Of a stretch of 64,000 nucleotides of DNA, positions 56,278-63,318 are shown in pieces. Position 1 is the stretch's first letter, and each line of letters starts with the position of its first letter. Made by a program: the position numbers and the translations under genes. The notes under the pieces were generated by a model that ran no database searches, was not told the DNA's origin, and saw only the letters and a list, made by a program, of their open reading frames with translations. Source of the stretch: Rikenellaceae bacterium (GTDB taxonomy: Bacteria > Bacteroidota > Bacteroidia > Bacteroidales > Rikenellaceae); contig CABIXK010000005.1 of the NCBI GenBank assembly GCA_902362705.1, forward strand, positions 86,429 to 150,428. Reading direction: 5' to 3'.

Positions 56278-56613
56278 TTATCGGCTTTCGCGGGGTGCGA
56301 GCATGAGCAGCACGCGTTCCGCGATCCACTCGTAGCCCGACTTGGCCGCGCGGGCCACGTCGTAGACCGTCTCCACCTGTGTGCGCAGCTGCTCTACGGC
56401 GTCGCGGATCGACAGGCGGTAGATAATCGCGGCGATCACGGCGAAGAAGCCGCCGATGACGAGCGAAGCCGCTACGAGCGATCCGGTCAGTTGCGTGAGC
56501 CATGCGACCGCAGCCGTGAGTCCGAGCATCACCGCCAGCAGAGCCGTGGTGATGAATCCTGCGATCGAAGCGGCGAGGTACCCGCGTTTCGGATTTTCGA
56601 CATTCTTCTCCAT
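56278..56613 (-). CDS. holin-X/YqjE-like membrane protein
   Basis: 111-residue protein with two hydrophobic helices (AASIAGFITTALLAVMLGLTAAVAWL and AASLVIGGFFAVIAAIIYRL) and a helical C-terminal tail. It resembles the phage holin family / Holin-X-YqjE type found in many bacteria as stress-associated envelope proteins, not as lysis proteins. Encoded downstream of the YtxH-like gene (19 nt gap), a pairing common in Bacteroidetes. Confidence 0.78.
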   Translation of the reverse strand: MEKNVENPKRGYLAASIAGFITTALLAVMLGLTAAVAWLTQLTGSLVAASLVIGGFFAVIAAIIYRLSIRDAVEQLRTQVETVYDVARAAKSGYEWIAERVLLMLAPRESR

Positions 56614-56632
56614 GATGCGCGCGGTTTGCCGA

Positions 56633-56854
56633 TTACACGTTGTCGTACTTGCTGGCTACCTTGCCGATCTCGGACTGTACCTTCTCGTGTACCTTGTCGA
56701 GTTTCTCGTGGACCTTCTCGCTCTGCTTGTCGATGAAATCCTTGATCTGCTTGCGCAGCTCGGGGCCCGACTGCGGAGTGAGCAACATGGCGAGGGCCGA
56801 ACCTACGACCATACCGCCGATGAGCGATGCGATGACGATTCCTGTGTTTTTCAT
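56633..56854 (-). CDS. YtxH domain-containing protein
   Basis: 73 residues: one membrane helix (TGIVIASLIGGMVVGSALAMLL), the YtxH motif TPQSGPELRKQIKDF, then a charged amphipathic helix with EKVHEKLDKVHEKVQSE heptad-like repeats. Small general-stress membrane proteins of this family have no known enzymatic role. First gene of a two-gene minus-strand unit. Confidence 0.88.
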   Translation of the reverse strand: MKNTGIVIASLIGGMVVGSALAMLLTPQSGPELRKQIKDFIDKQSEKVHEKLDKVHEKVQSEIGKVASKYDNV

Positions 56855-56911
56855 AAGGCTTGAAGTTTTAAAAATTCATAGCCTCCACGTGCAAACTCTG
56901 AGCCAAACTCC

Positions 56912-56919
56912 TATCTTTG
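56912..56919 (+). promoter_or_regulatory. -7 box of the YpsA-like gene, adjacent to its start
   Basis: TATCTTTG ends 5 nt before the GTG at 56925, the same spacing as at 12999/13005, which implies a leaderless transcript. No clear -33 box. Confidence 0.6.
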
Positions 56920-56924
56920 CATCG

Positions 56925-57428
56925 GTGATTTCGTCGCTCCATACTTCTGTCGCCTTCACGGGACACCGCACCTACGGCGGCCAGGCCGCCGAGGCGCTGT
57001 GCGCCGTCGTGCGGCGGCTTCACGCCCGCGGCTGCCGCACGTTCCTCTGCGGCATGGCCGTAGGCTTCGATCTGGCGGCCGCCGAGGCCGTGGTGGCCTG
57101 CCGCCAGGAGCTGCCCGACATCGCTCTGGTGGCCGTCATCCCCTTCGAGGGGCAGGAGCGCGGCTTTTCGGCCGCCGACCGCGAGCGCTATGCCCGCGTG
57201 CGCGCCGCTGCCGACAGCGAGGTGGTGCTCCTGCCCGCCTACCGCCCGGGCTGCTACGCCTTGCGCAACGACTATCTGGTCGATCGTGCGTCGGTGGTCG
57301 TGGCGTGGTACGACGGTTCGCCCGGGGGCACGCGCTACACCGTGCGCCGGGCCCTGCGCCGCGGGCGCGAGGTCGTCGGCCTCTGTCCCCGGTCGCCCCT
57401 CCCGGCCTCCGCTCCCACCTTATTCTAA
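56925..57428 (+). CDS. YpsA/DUF1273-like SLOG-fold protein
   Basis: 167-residue cytoplasmic protein with a Rossmann-like SLOG fold: VAFTGHRTYGG near the start, CGMAVGFDLAAAEAV and YLVDRASVVVAWYDGSPGGTRYTV. SLOG proteins bind nucleotides or small ligands; YpsA of Bacillus is linked to stress and cell division. The only plausible start is GTG 56925, as longer in-frame versions run through the divergent promoter region. Its TAA overlaps the stop of the convergent TlpA-like gene (57425-57428). Confidence 0.78.
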   Translation: MISSLHTSVAFTGHRTYGGQAAEALCAVVRRLHARGCRTFLCGMAVGFDLAAAEAVVACRQELPDIALVAVIPFEGQERGFSAADRERYARVRAAADSEVVLLPAYRPGCYALRNDYLVDRASVVVAWYDGSPGGTRYTVRRALRRGREVVGLCPRSPLPASAPTLF

Positions 57429-58921
57429 TGGACCCGTCCCGTCCGGCTTTCGGCTGCGAGCAGACGGTCGATCGCCGTGCGTGCGGCCGCCTCGCCCGGG
57501 CGCGGTGCGTCGTCGTCGGCGAGCCGCCCCTGCCGGTCGAAGAGCAGCAGGTGGGGGATGCGGTGGTGGCCGATCTCCTTCATGAAGCGGCTCTGCGCGG
57601 CGTTGAGCACGCGATAGCTGAGGCCTCCGGTCCGCTCTACGGCGTGCCGGTCGGCTGCCCGCAGCCACGCCTCGCGCCCCTCGTCCAGCGAGAGATAGAC
57701 GAACGCCGCCTCGCGGCCGGCATACTCCTCGCGCAGCTTGAGCACCGCCGGCATCTCGCCGCAGCAGGGGCCGCACCACGAGGCCCACAGATCTGCGTAG
57801 ACCACCTTGCCGCGCAGCCGGTGCAGGATGTCGGCCAGATCGTGGCGCGTGCCGTCGGCCGCCTCGACCACCAGGTCCACGGTATACCCGTTTTCGAGGT
57901 GCGGTTTGCCGACGATCACCTCGGGCGTGTAGCTCCGATCGCCCGTCAGTGCCACGTAGAGGCGGTTGCAGGTGTCGAGCAGCTCGGGCGCGAAGCGGTG
58001 CCAGCCGCCGTCGTTGGAGGCGAGGCGCTCCAGCATGTAGCGCAGCGCGGCGGCCCGGGCGAGGGGGCGCTGTGCGGTGTCGGCGGCCAGCTGCGTGCAC
58101 CGTGCGGCGGTCACCTCGCGCGGGGGTATCGCCCAGGCGCTGCTCAACGCGAGCCGCTGCACGGAGGGGTAGTGCAGCAGCGAGTCGCAGCCCAGTGCCG
58201 AGTCGTCGCGCCCGGCGTGCGGCATCCGGCAGCGGCGCAGGTGGTCGGCGTAGCGGGGCGGCAGGGCTTCCGCCCGCTCCAGCGAGTCGATGCGCGCGGC
58301 GAAGTCGGCCTCGTAGGCCTCGAGGATCGGTTGCAGCGAATCCAGGTCGGGGCAGCACCGCTCGTAGCGCTCCAGCAGCTCGCGCGGCGCGCTCTTTCTT
58401 TTGGGGCCGTTGAGCACCCACCACATGAGCCTGTATTTGGAGTAGGTGCAGACCGTGCGCAGGTTGTAGCCCGTCGGGCGGTGGATCGCCCTCGGGTCCT
58501 CTTCCGGGAGGTTGTAGAGCCACGTGTTGCGCTCCGAGCGGAGGCTGCGCAGTTGCGGGCGCCCCGTCGCGGCGTAGGTGAAGAGCACCGTGTCGCCCCC
58601 TTCGATCAGATAGCAGTTGTCCTCGATGCACTGGTTGCGGTGCACGATCTCGGCGTAGCCGCCCCAGGCGGGTATCGTGAGCGTGTCGCGGCCCGCCTGC
58701 GGCGGGGTGTAGTGGCGCAGGCGCAGCAGCGTGTCGACGAAGTCGACGGTCGTCTCGGGCAATGACCTCATGGAGCTGCCGAAGCGGCGGGTCGAGAGCT
58801 GGTCGGGGCAGTCGTCGAAGAGGATCGTCACGCGCGAGGTGTCGGTCCGATCGGCCTGCGGCGCGGCGGTGCAGGCTGCCAGCAGGGGCAGCGTGCAGAT
58901 GAAGCGAAGAAGCGGTTTCAT
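57425..58921 (-). CDS. TlpA-like thioredoxin lipoprotein
   Basis: 498-residue lipoprotein (signal with lipobox LAAC) in which the last 150 residues form a TlpA/ResA-type thioredoxin domain: VVYADLWASWCGPCCGEMPAV with the WCGPC active site, and the cis-Pro RIPHLLLF. The 320-residue N-terminal part is helical and charged without a recognised domain, a layout common in Bacteroidetes. Expected to reduce disulfides of exported proteins. Its promoter region holds a 9-G tract and an 8-A tract. Confidence 0.87.
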   Translation of the reverse strand: MKPLLRFICTLPLLAACTAAPQADRTDTSRVTILFDDCPDQLSTRRFGSSMRSLPETTVDFVDTLLRLRHYTPPQAGRDTLTIPAWGGYAEIVHRNQCIEDNCYLIEGGDTVLFTYAATGRPQLRSLRSERNTWLYNLPEEDPRAIHRPTGYNLRTVCTYSKYRLMWWVLNGPKRKSAPRELLERYERCCPDLDSLQPILEAYEADFAARIDSLERAEALPPRYADHLRRCRMPHAGRDDSALGCDSLLHYPSVQRLALSSAWAIPPREVTAARCTQLAADTAQRPLARAAALRYMLERLASNDGGWHRFAPELLDTCNRLYVALTGDRSYTPEVIVGKPHLENGYTVDLVVEAADGTRHDLADILHRLRGKVVYADLWASWCGPCCGEMPAVLKLREEYAGREAAFVYLSLDEGREAWLRAADRHAVERTGGLSYRVLNAAQSRFMKEIGHHRIPHLLLFDRQGRLADDDAPRPGEAAARTAIDRLLAAESRTGRVH

Positions 58922-58941
58922 GGCTGGGAGATGGGTTTGCG

Positions 58942-58949
58942 CAAATGTA
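58942..58949 (-). promoter_or_regulatory. -7 box of the TlpA-like gene, followed upstream by A8 and G9 tracts
   Basis: Minus strand TACATTTG, 20 nt before the ATG. The expected -33 position falls in the homopolymer region (A8 at 58953-58960, G9 at 58966-58974 on +), where no TTG is present. Confidence 0.45.
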
Positions 58950-59007
58950 ATTAAAAAAAACGGGAGGGGGGGGGAGCACGTTTTTCTTGAAAAAAAATTG
59001 AAAAATT

Positions 59008-59037
59008 TTGTCGTTTCGGATTTTAGGGTTATCTTTG
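59008..59037 (+). promoter_or_regulatory. promoter of the tRNA-Pro gene
   Basis: TTG (59008-59010), 19 nt, TATCTTTG (59030-59037), 30 nt before the mature 5' end. Confidence 0.72.
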
Positions 59038-59067
59038 TGCGCTCTTAAGGTTATAAGGGCCTTCGTT

Positions 59068-59142
59068 CGGGGTGTAGCGCAGTCCGGTTAGCGCGCCAGC
59101 TTCGGGAGTTGGAGGTCGCTGGTTCGAATCCAGTCTCCCCGA
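59068..59142 (+). tRNA. tRNA-Pro (CGG anticodon)
   Basis: Cloverleaf folds with D stem GCGC/GCGC, anticodon stem CCAGC/GTTGG, loop TTCGGGA giving anticodon CGG (codon CCG), and T arm GCTGG-TTCGAAT-CCAGT. The acceptor stem pairs CGGGGTG with CTCCCCG except for a T-T mismatch at the sixth pair, where most proline tRNAs have T-A. Discriminator A; CCA is not encoded. Own promoter and terminator. Confidence 0.93.
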
Positions 59143-59146
59143 CAAG

Positions 59147-59177
59147 AAAAAGTCTCTGCTTTGGCAGAGACTTTTTT
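59147..59177 (+). terminator. terminator after tRNA-Pro
   Basis: Stem AAAAAGTCTCTGC / GCAGAGACTTTTTT with a 4-nt loop. Confidence 0.93.
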
Positions 59178-59223
59178 CGTATGCGCGTATGTCGGCTGTG
59201 GGCCGCGGCTCCGGGCATAACGC

Positions 59224-59259
59224 AACCGGCCCGCAGGCACTGCCTGCGGGCCGGTTTTT
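59224..59259. terminator. terminator of the crcB-ackA-ptb-buk operon
   Basis: 16-bp perfect stem AACCGGCCCGCAGGCA / TGCCTGCGGGCCGGTT, with T runs on both strands, between the tRNA gene and the end of buk. 167 nt of GC-rich non-coding DNA separate it from the buk stop. Confidence 0.9.
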
Positions 59260-59426
59260 CGTGTGTCGTGCGGCAGCGGTGTGCGCGCCCCGGATTCCGC
59301 GAAAGGGTTTTGCGGCGTGTGGCGCCGGATGGCGCGCCAAGTTCTGCGCCGGGTTCCGCGAAAGGCGTCGCGTCGGCCGCATGTCGGGAAAAGGACGCGT
59401 CCGGATGCCGCTGTGCTTTCGTTGCG

Positions 59427-60494
59427 TCAGGCGTAGCCCTTGGCCTCCATGTTGCCCCGCAGTACCTCCAGCGCGTTGAGCGCCAGCGCCTCCAGCTCGT
59501 CCTCGCCGGGGTATACCTCGATCGGCGCGATGAACGAGCAGCGGGCGCGCAGGTAGTCGACCACCCACGTGCTGTGGGCGATGCCGCCCGTGAGCAGGAT
59601 GGCGTCGACGCGCCCCGAGAGGGCCGCGGCCAGCGAGCCGATCTGCTTGGCGACGTTGTAGCACATCGCCTCCAGCATCTTCGCCGCGCGCTGGTCGCCC
59701 GTCCCGATGCGCTGCACGACCTCCATCACCGAGTTGGTCCCCAGGTAGGCGACCAGACCGCCCTTGCTCGACACGTATTTGAGCAGCTCCTCGCGCGTGT
59801 ACTGTCCCGAGAAGCAGACCTTGATGAGCTCGCTCGACGGGAGCGAACCCACGCGGTCCGGCGCGAAGGGGCCGTCGCCGTCCAGTGCGTTGTTCACGTC
59901 GACGATGCGTCCCTGCTTGTGCGCCGCCACCGAGATGCCGCCGCCCATGTGGGCGATGATGAAGTTCGATGTGTCGTAGCCCATGCCCTTCTCGCGGCAG
60001 TGCCGGCGGGCGATGGCCCGGTGGTTGAGCGCGTGGAAGATGGGCTTGCGCGTGCACATGGGCATGCCCGTCATGCGGGCTGCGTCGTCCATCTCGTCGA
60101 CCACGGGCGGGTCGGCGATGTAGGCCTTGATGCCCGCCGTGTGGGCGAGCTGCTCGGCCAGCAGGCCTCCCAGGTTGCAGGCGTGGCGCATCTGTGCGTG
60201 GCGCAGGTCGTACTTCATCTGGGTAGTGACCTCGTAGACGCCGCCGGGCACGGGGCGGATCAGTCCGCCGCGGCCGATGATGGCGTCGAGCTGACGGATC
60301 TCGAAGCCGTGCTCACGCAGCGCGTCGAGGATCAGCCCCCGCCGCCAGTCGAGCTGGTCGATGGGGTCCTTGAAGGCGGTCACCTCTTCGAGGCGATGGC
60401 GCAGGTTGAGCTCCACGAGCGGACGTTCGTCCTCGTAGAGCGCCAGTTTGGTGGATGTCGAGCCGGGATTGATCGCCAGGATTTTGTAGCTCAT
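59427..60494 (-). CDS. buk: butyrate kinase
   Basis: 355-residue ASKHA-fold kinase that converts butyryl phosphate and ADP to butyrate and ATP, in either direction. Seen: ILAINPGSTSTKLALYEDE, MTGMPMCTRKPIFHALNH, NFIIAHMGGGISVAAHKQGR, and DAILLTGGIAHS. It is clearly distinct from the acetate kinase encoded 1 kb upstream in the same operon. Gap to ptb is 79 nt. Confidence 0.93.
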   Translation of the reverse strand: MSYKILAINPGSTSTKLALYEDERPLVELNLRHRLEEVTAFKDPIDQLDWRRGLILDALREHGFEIRQLDAIIGRGGLIRPVPGGVYEVTTQMKYDLRHAQMRHACNLGGLLAEQLAHTAGIKAYIADPPVVDEMDDAARMTGMPMCTRKPIFHALNHRAIARRHCREKGMGYDTSNFIIAHMGGGISVAAHKQGRIVDVNNALDGDGPFAPDRVGSLPSSELIKVCFSGQYTREELLKYVSSKGGLVAYLGTNSVMEVVQRIGTGDQRAAKMLEAMCYNVAKQIGSLAAALSGRVDAILLTGGIAHSTWVVDYLRARCSFIAPIEVYPGEDELEALALNALEVLRGNMEAKGYA

Positions 60495-60573
60495 AGTGTT
60501 CTCGGTTCGGATTGTGGAGTTTGCGGATAGGGAAAAACGTCCGCCCCGAGCGGCTCGGGACGGACGGATGCGG

Positions 60574-61479
60574 CTATTTGGCTGCCAGGCAGGCCAGTGC
60601 GATTGAGTAGAGCTTCGTCTTGCTCGAGTCGCCGCGCGAGGTAAGCACGCAGGGGACTTTCGTGCCCATGACCATTGCGGCCAGCTCGCCGCCGCAGAGG
60701 TGCGTCGTCGACTTGAAGAAGACGTTGGCCGACTCGAGGTTGGGGAAGAGCAGGCAGTCGGGATCGCCGGCCACCGACGAGCCCTTGACTTTCTTGTGCT
60801 CGGCCACCTCCTTGTAGAGAGCCACGTCGAGCGACAGCGGGCCGTCGACGATCACCTTGCCCAGCTGTCCGCGGTCGGCCATCTTGGCCAGCAGCGCACC
60901 CTCGGTCGACGAGACGACGTTGGGCAGCAGCTGCTCCGAGGGGGCGATGCAGGCGATCTTGGGGGTGTCGATGCCCAGCAGCTTGGCCGTCTGCGCGAGG
61001 TAGCCGATCTGCTTCATCTTCTGCTTGAAGTCGGGCAGGGGAATCACCGCCACGTCGGAGATCGCCAGCAGCTTGTGGTAGCAGGGCATCTCGACGATCG
61101 ACACGTGGCTCAGCACGCCCTTCGGGGGGAAGAGGCCCGCCTCCTTGTTGAGGATGCCGCGCATGTACTTGTCGGTCGACACGAGGCCCTTCATCAGCAC
61201 GTCGGCGTTGCCCGCCACGACCGAAGCCACGGCCAGCTGCACGCACTTGACGTCGCTCTTCTCGTCGACGATGTTGAATGCCTTGATGTCGAGGCCGTTG
61301 TCGGCGCACACCTGCTCGATGACGGCCTTCTCGCCGTAGAGCGTGGGCTCCACCAGCCCCTCCTGGTAGGCCTCGTAGACGGCCGCCAGCGTGTGCGAAT
61401 CCTGCCCGTAGGCTACGGCCAGGCGTTTTTTACCCTTCTTTCTCGCCTCTTCGACGATCTCGGTAAGATGTTGGATCAT
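60574..61479 (-). CDS. ptb: phosphate butyryltransferase
   Basis: 301-residue enzyme of the PTA_PTB family that exchanges CoA and phosphate on a short-chain acyl group. Motifs: RLAVAYGQDSHTLAAVYEAY, NADVLMKGLVSTDKYMRGIL, IPLPDFKQKMKQI, and SSVAGDPDCLLFPNLESAN. It is the short Ptb form, not the long Pta with a DRTGG domain. Between ackA (28 nt) and buk, it may serve both kinases. Confidence 0.92.
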   Translation of the reverse strand: MIQHLTEIVEEARKKGKKRLAVAYGQDSHTLAAVYEAYQEGLVEPTLYGEKAVIEQVCADNGLDIKAFNIVDEKSDVKCVQLAVASVVAGNADVLMKGLVSTDKYMRGILNKEAGLFPPKGVLSHVSIVEMPCYHKLLAISDVAVIPLPDFKQKMKQIGYLAQTAKLLGIDTPKIACIAPSEQLLPNVVSSTEGALLAKMADRGQLGKVIVDGPLSLDVALYKEVAEHKKVKGSSVAGDPDCLLFPNLESANVFFKSTTHLCGGELAAMVMGTKVPCVLTSRGDSSKTKLYSIALACLAAK

Positions 61480-61507
61480 GGTTCTATGTTTTTGTTTTGT
61501 GAACGGT

Positions 61508-62710
61508 CTATTTTACCAGGTTGTAGGTGTCGGTGGCGATCATCAGCTCCTCGTTGGTGGTGATGACGGCGACCTTGACTTTCGACGCGGGCGTCGAGAG
61601 GATCTTGTCTTCGCCGCGCACGCCCTTGTTGGCCGCGCTGTCGAACTCCACGCCCATGAACTCGAGGCCCGAGCATACGAACTCGCGCAGCTCGTCGGAG
61701 TTCTCGCCCACGCCGCCCGTGAAGACGATCATATCCAGACCGCCCATCTCGGCGGCGTACTGGCCCACGAACTTCTTCACGCGGCCGTAGTGCATGTCGC
61801 GGGCGAGGATGGCGCGCTCGTTGCCCTCGTCGTAGGCGCGGTCGATGTCGCGCATGTCGCTCGAGAGGCCGGTGATGCCCAGCACGCCCGACTTCTTGTT
61901 CATCATCTCGTCGATCTGGGCGAAGGTCATGCCCTCCTTCTCGCCGATGAAGGTGATGGCGCTGGCGTCGACCTGACCGCAGCGCGTGCCCATCACCAGG
62001 CCGTCGAGCGGCGAGAAGCCCATCGACGTGTCGAACGACTTGCCGTTCATGACGGCCGTCACCGAGGCGCCGTTGCCCACGTGGCAGGTGACGATCTTCG
62101 AGCGGTCGGGGTCGAGCCCGGCCAGCTCGGCGCCCACGCGGGCCACGTACTTGTGGCTGGTGCCGTGGAAGCCGTACTTGCGCACGCGGTACTTCTCGTA
62201 GTAGGCGTAGGGGAGGGCGAACATGTAGTTGACGGCCGGAATGGTCTGGTGGAACGAGGTGTCGAAGACGGTCACCTGCCGCACGCCGGGCAGCACCGTC
62301 TCGATGGCCTCGATGCCCTGCAGGCTCGCGGGGTTGTGCAGCGGGGCGATCTGGCAGAGCGAGGCGATCTTCCGCTTCACGTCGTCGTCGACCAGGCAGC
62401 TCTGGGGGAAGAACTCGCCGCCGTGGGCCACGCGGTGTCCGACGGCCTTCACCTCGTCGAGCGAGGCGATCACGCCGTGCTCCGGGTCGGTGAGCGCCTG
62501 CATGACCAGGCTGATGCCCGTCGTGTGGTCGGGGATGGGTTGGCGGAGCTCGAATTTATCCTTGCCCACGGGCTTGTGCGTCAGGTCGCCCTCGGGCAGG
62601 CCGATGCGCTCCACGATACCTTTTGCGAGCAGTTCGCTCGACGCGTCGTTCATGTCGATCACCTGATATTTGATCGACGACGAACCGCAGTTCAGAACCA
62701 GAATTACCAT
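61508..62710 (-). CDS. ackA: acetate kinase
   Basis: 400-residue enzyme that makes ATP from acetyl phosphate. ILVLNCGSSSIKYQVIDM at the N-terminus, FDTSFHQTIP, KYGFHGTSHKYV, HVGNGASVTAVMNGKSFDTSMGF, and VFTGGVGENS are the AckA signatures. Begins 12 nt after crcB. Usually AckA is paired with Pta; here the downstream partners are ptb and buk. Confidence 0.95.
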   Translation of the reverse strand: MVILVLNCGSSSIKYQVIDMNDASSELLAKGIVERIGLPEGDLTHKPVGKDKFELRQPIPDHTTGISLVMQALTDPEHGVIASLDEVKAVGHRVAHGGEFFPQSCLVDDDVKRKIASLCQIAPLHNPASLQGIEAIETVLPGVRQVTVFDTSFHQTIPAVNYMFALPYAYYEKYRVRKYGFHGTSHKYVARVGAELAGLDPDRSKIVTCHVGNGASVTAVMNGKSFDTSMGFSPLDGLVMGTRCGQVDASAITFIGEKEGMTFAQIDEMMNKKSGVLGITGLSSDMRDIDRAYDEGNERAILARDMHYGRVKKFVGQYAAEMGGLDMIVFTGGVGENSDELREFVCSGLEFMGVEFDSAANKGVRGEDKILSTPASKVKVAVITTNEELMIATDTYNLVK

Positions 62711-62722
62711 TTTAATATAGTT

Positions 62723-63097
62723 TTAAATAGTTTTCAGCAGTTGCCCGACCCGCATGCCGGCGGCCGCGCAGAGGATGCACACCCCGACGCTCGCCGCCAC
62801 GTAGGCCGCGGCCGGGCCGTAGTTGCCCGCGCGCAGCAGCCTCACGGCGTCGGCCGAGAAGGTCGAGAAGGTCGTGAAGCCTCCGCAGAAGCCCACCGTG
62901 AGCAGCCACGCGGCGGGCTGCGAACGCAGCGCCTCGGCCAGCAGACCGATCAGCAGCGATCCAGCGGCGTTGACGGCGAAGGTCCCGGCGGGAAATCCCC
63001 ACAGCGTATGTCCGGCCAGCACGATGCCCGACAGCGCATGGCGGGCCATGCTGCCCAACGCGCCGCCGCATCCCACTGCCAGCAGTTCACGAATCAT
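62723..63097 (-). CDS. crcB: fluoride channel CrcB/Fluc
   Basis: 124-residue membrane protein with four hydrophobic helices and the Fluc fingerprints TFAVNAAGSLLIG (conserved Asn) and GGFTTFSTFSADA (Phe-box and Na+ site). Fluc dimers let fluoride leave the cytoplasm. It is the first gene of the unit with ackA-ptb-buk; fluoride inhibits several phosphoryl-transfer enzymes, so the grouping may be functional or chance. No fluoride riboswitch was recognised upstream. Confidence 0.92.
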   Translation of the reverse strand: MIRELLAVGCGGALGSMARHALSGIVLAGHTLWGFPAGTFAVNAAGSLLIGLLAEALRSQPAAWLLTVGFCGGFTTFSTFSADAVRLLRAGNYGPAAAYVAASVGVCILCAAAGMRVGQLLKTI

Positions 63098-63101
63098 AAG
63101 C

Positions 63102-63132
63102 TAAAGGTAGCAATTATTTCCGATCCGTGCAA
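63102..63132 (-). promoter_or_regulatory. promoter of crcB-ackA-ptb-buk
   Basis: Minus strand TTG (63130-63132), 20 nt, TACCTTTA (63102-63109); the last base of the -7 box deviates. It ends only 4 nt before the crcB ATG. Confidence 0.5.
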
Positions 63133-63318
63133 ATCCCGGCGAAAAATGCGGCCGTTCCGTAAGTTTTTCCGCCTTTTCGGCGACCTGCGGCCGGCTGTGC
63201 GGTCCGTCGTCGCGATCCGCGGCCCGGGATCCGTCTGCCGTCGCCCGCGTGCTGCCGTGCTGTCGTGCTGCCGTGCGACCTGCGACCCGCCGTCCGCGGC
63301 CCGCTGCTCGGCCCGGGT

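Noticed and set aside
56278..56613. Phage holin implying a prophage remnant
   Set aside because: No other phage genes nearby; the two-helix protein is paired with YtxH as in ordinary chromosomes.
59068..59142. tRNA-Pro as attachment site of an integrated element
   Set aside because: No integrase and no repeat of the tRNA 3' end in the following 5 kb.
63098..63318. Fluoride riboswitch upstream of crcB
   Set aside because: No GGNGAUGG-type core or pseudoknot was recognised, and the promoter lies only a few bases before the gene.
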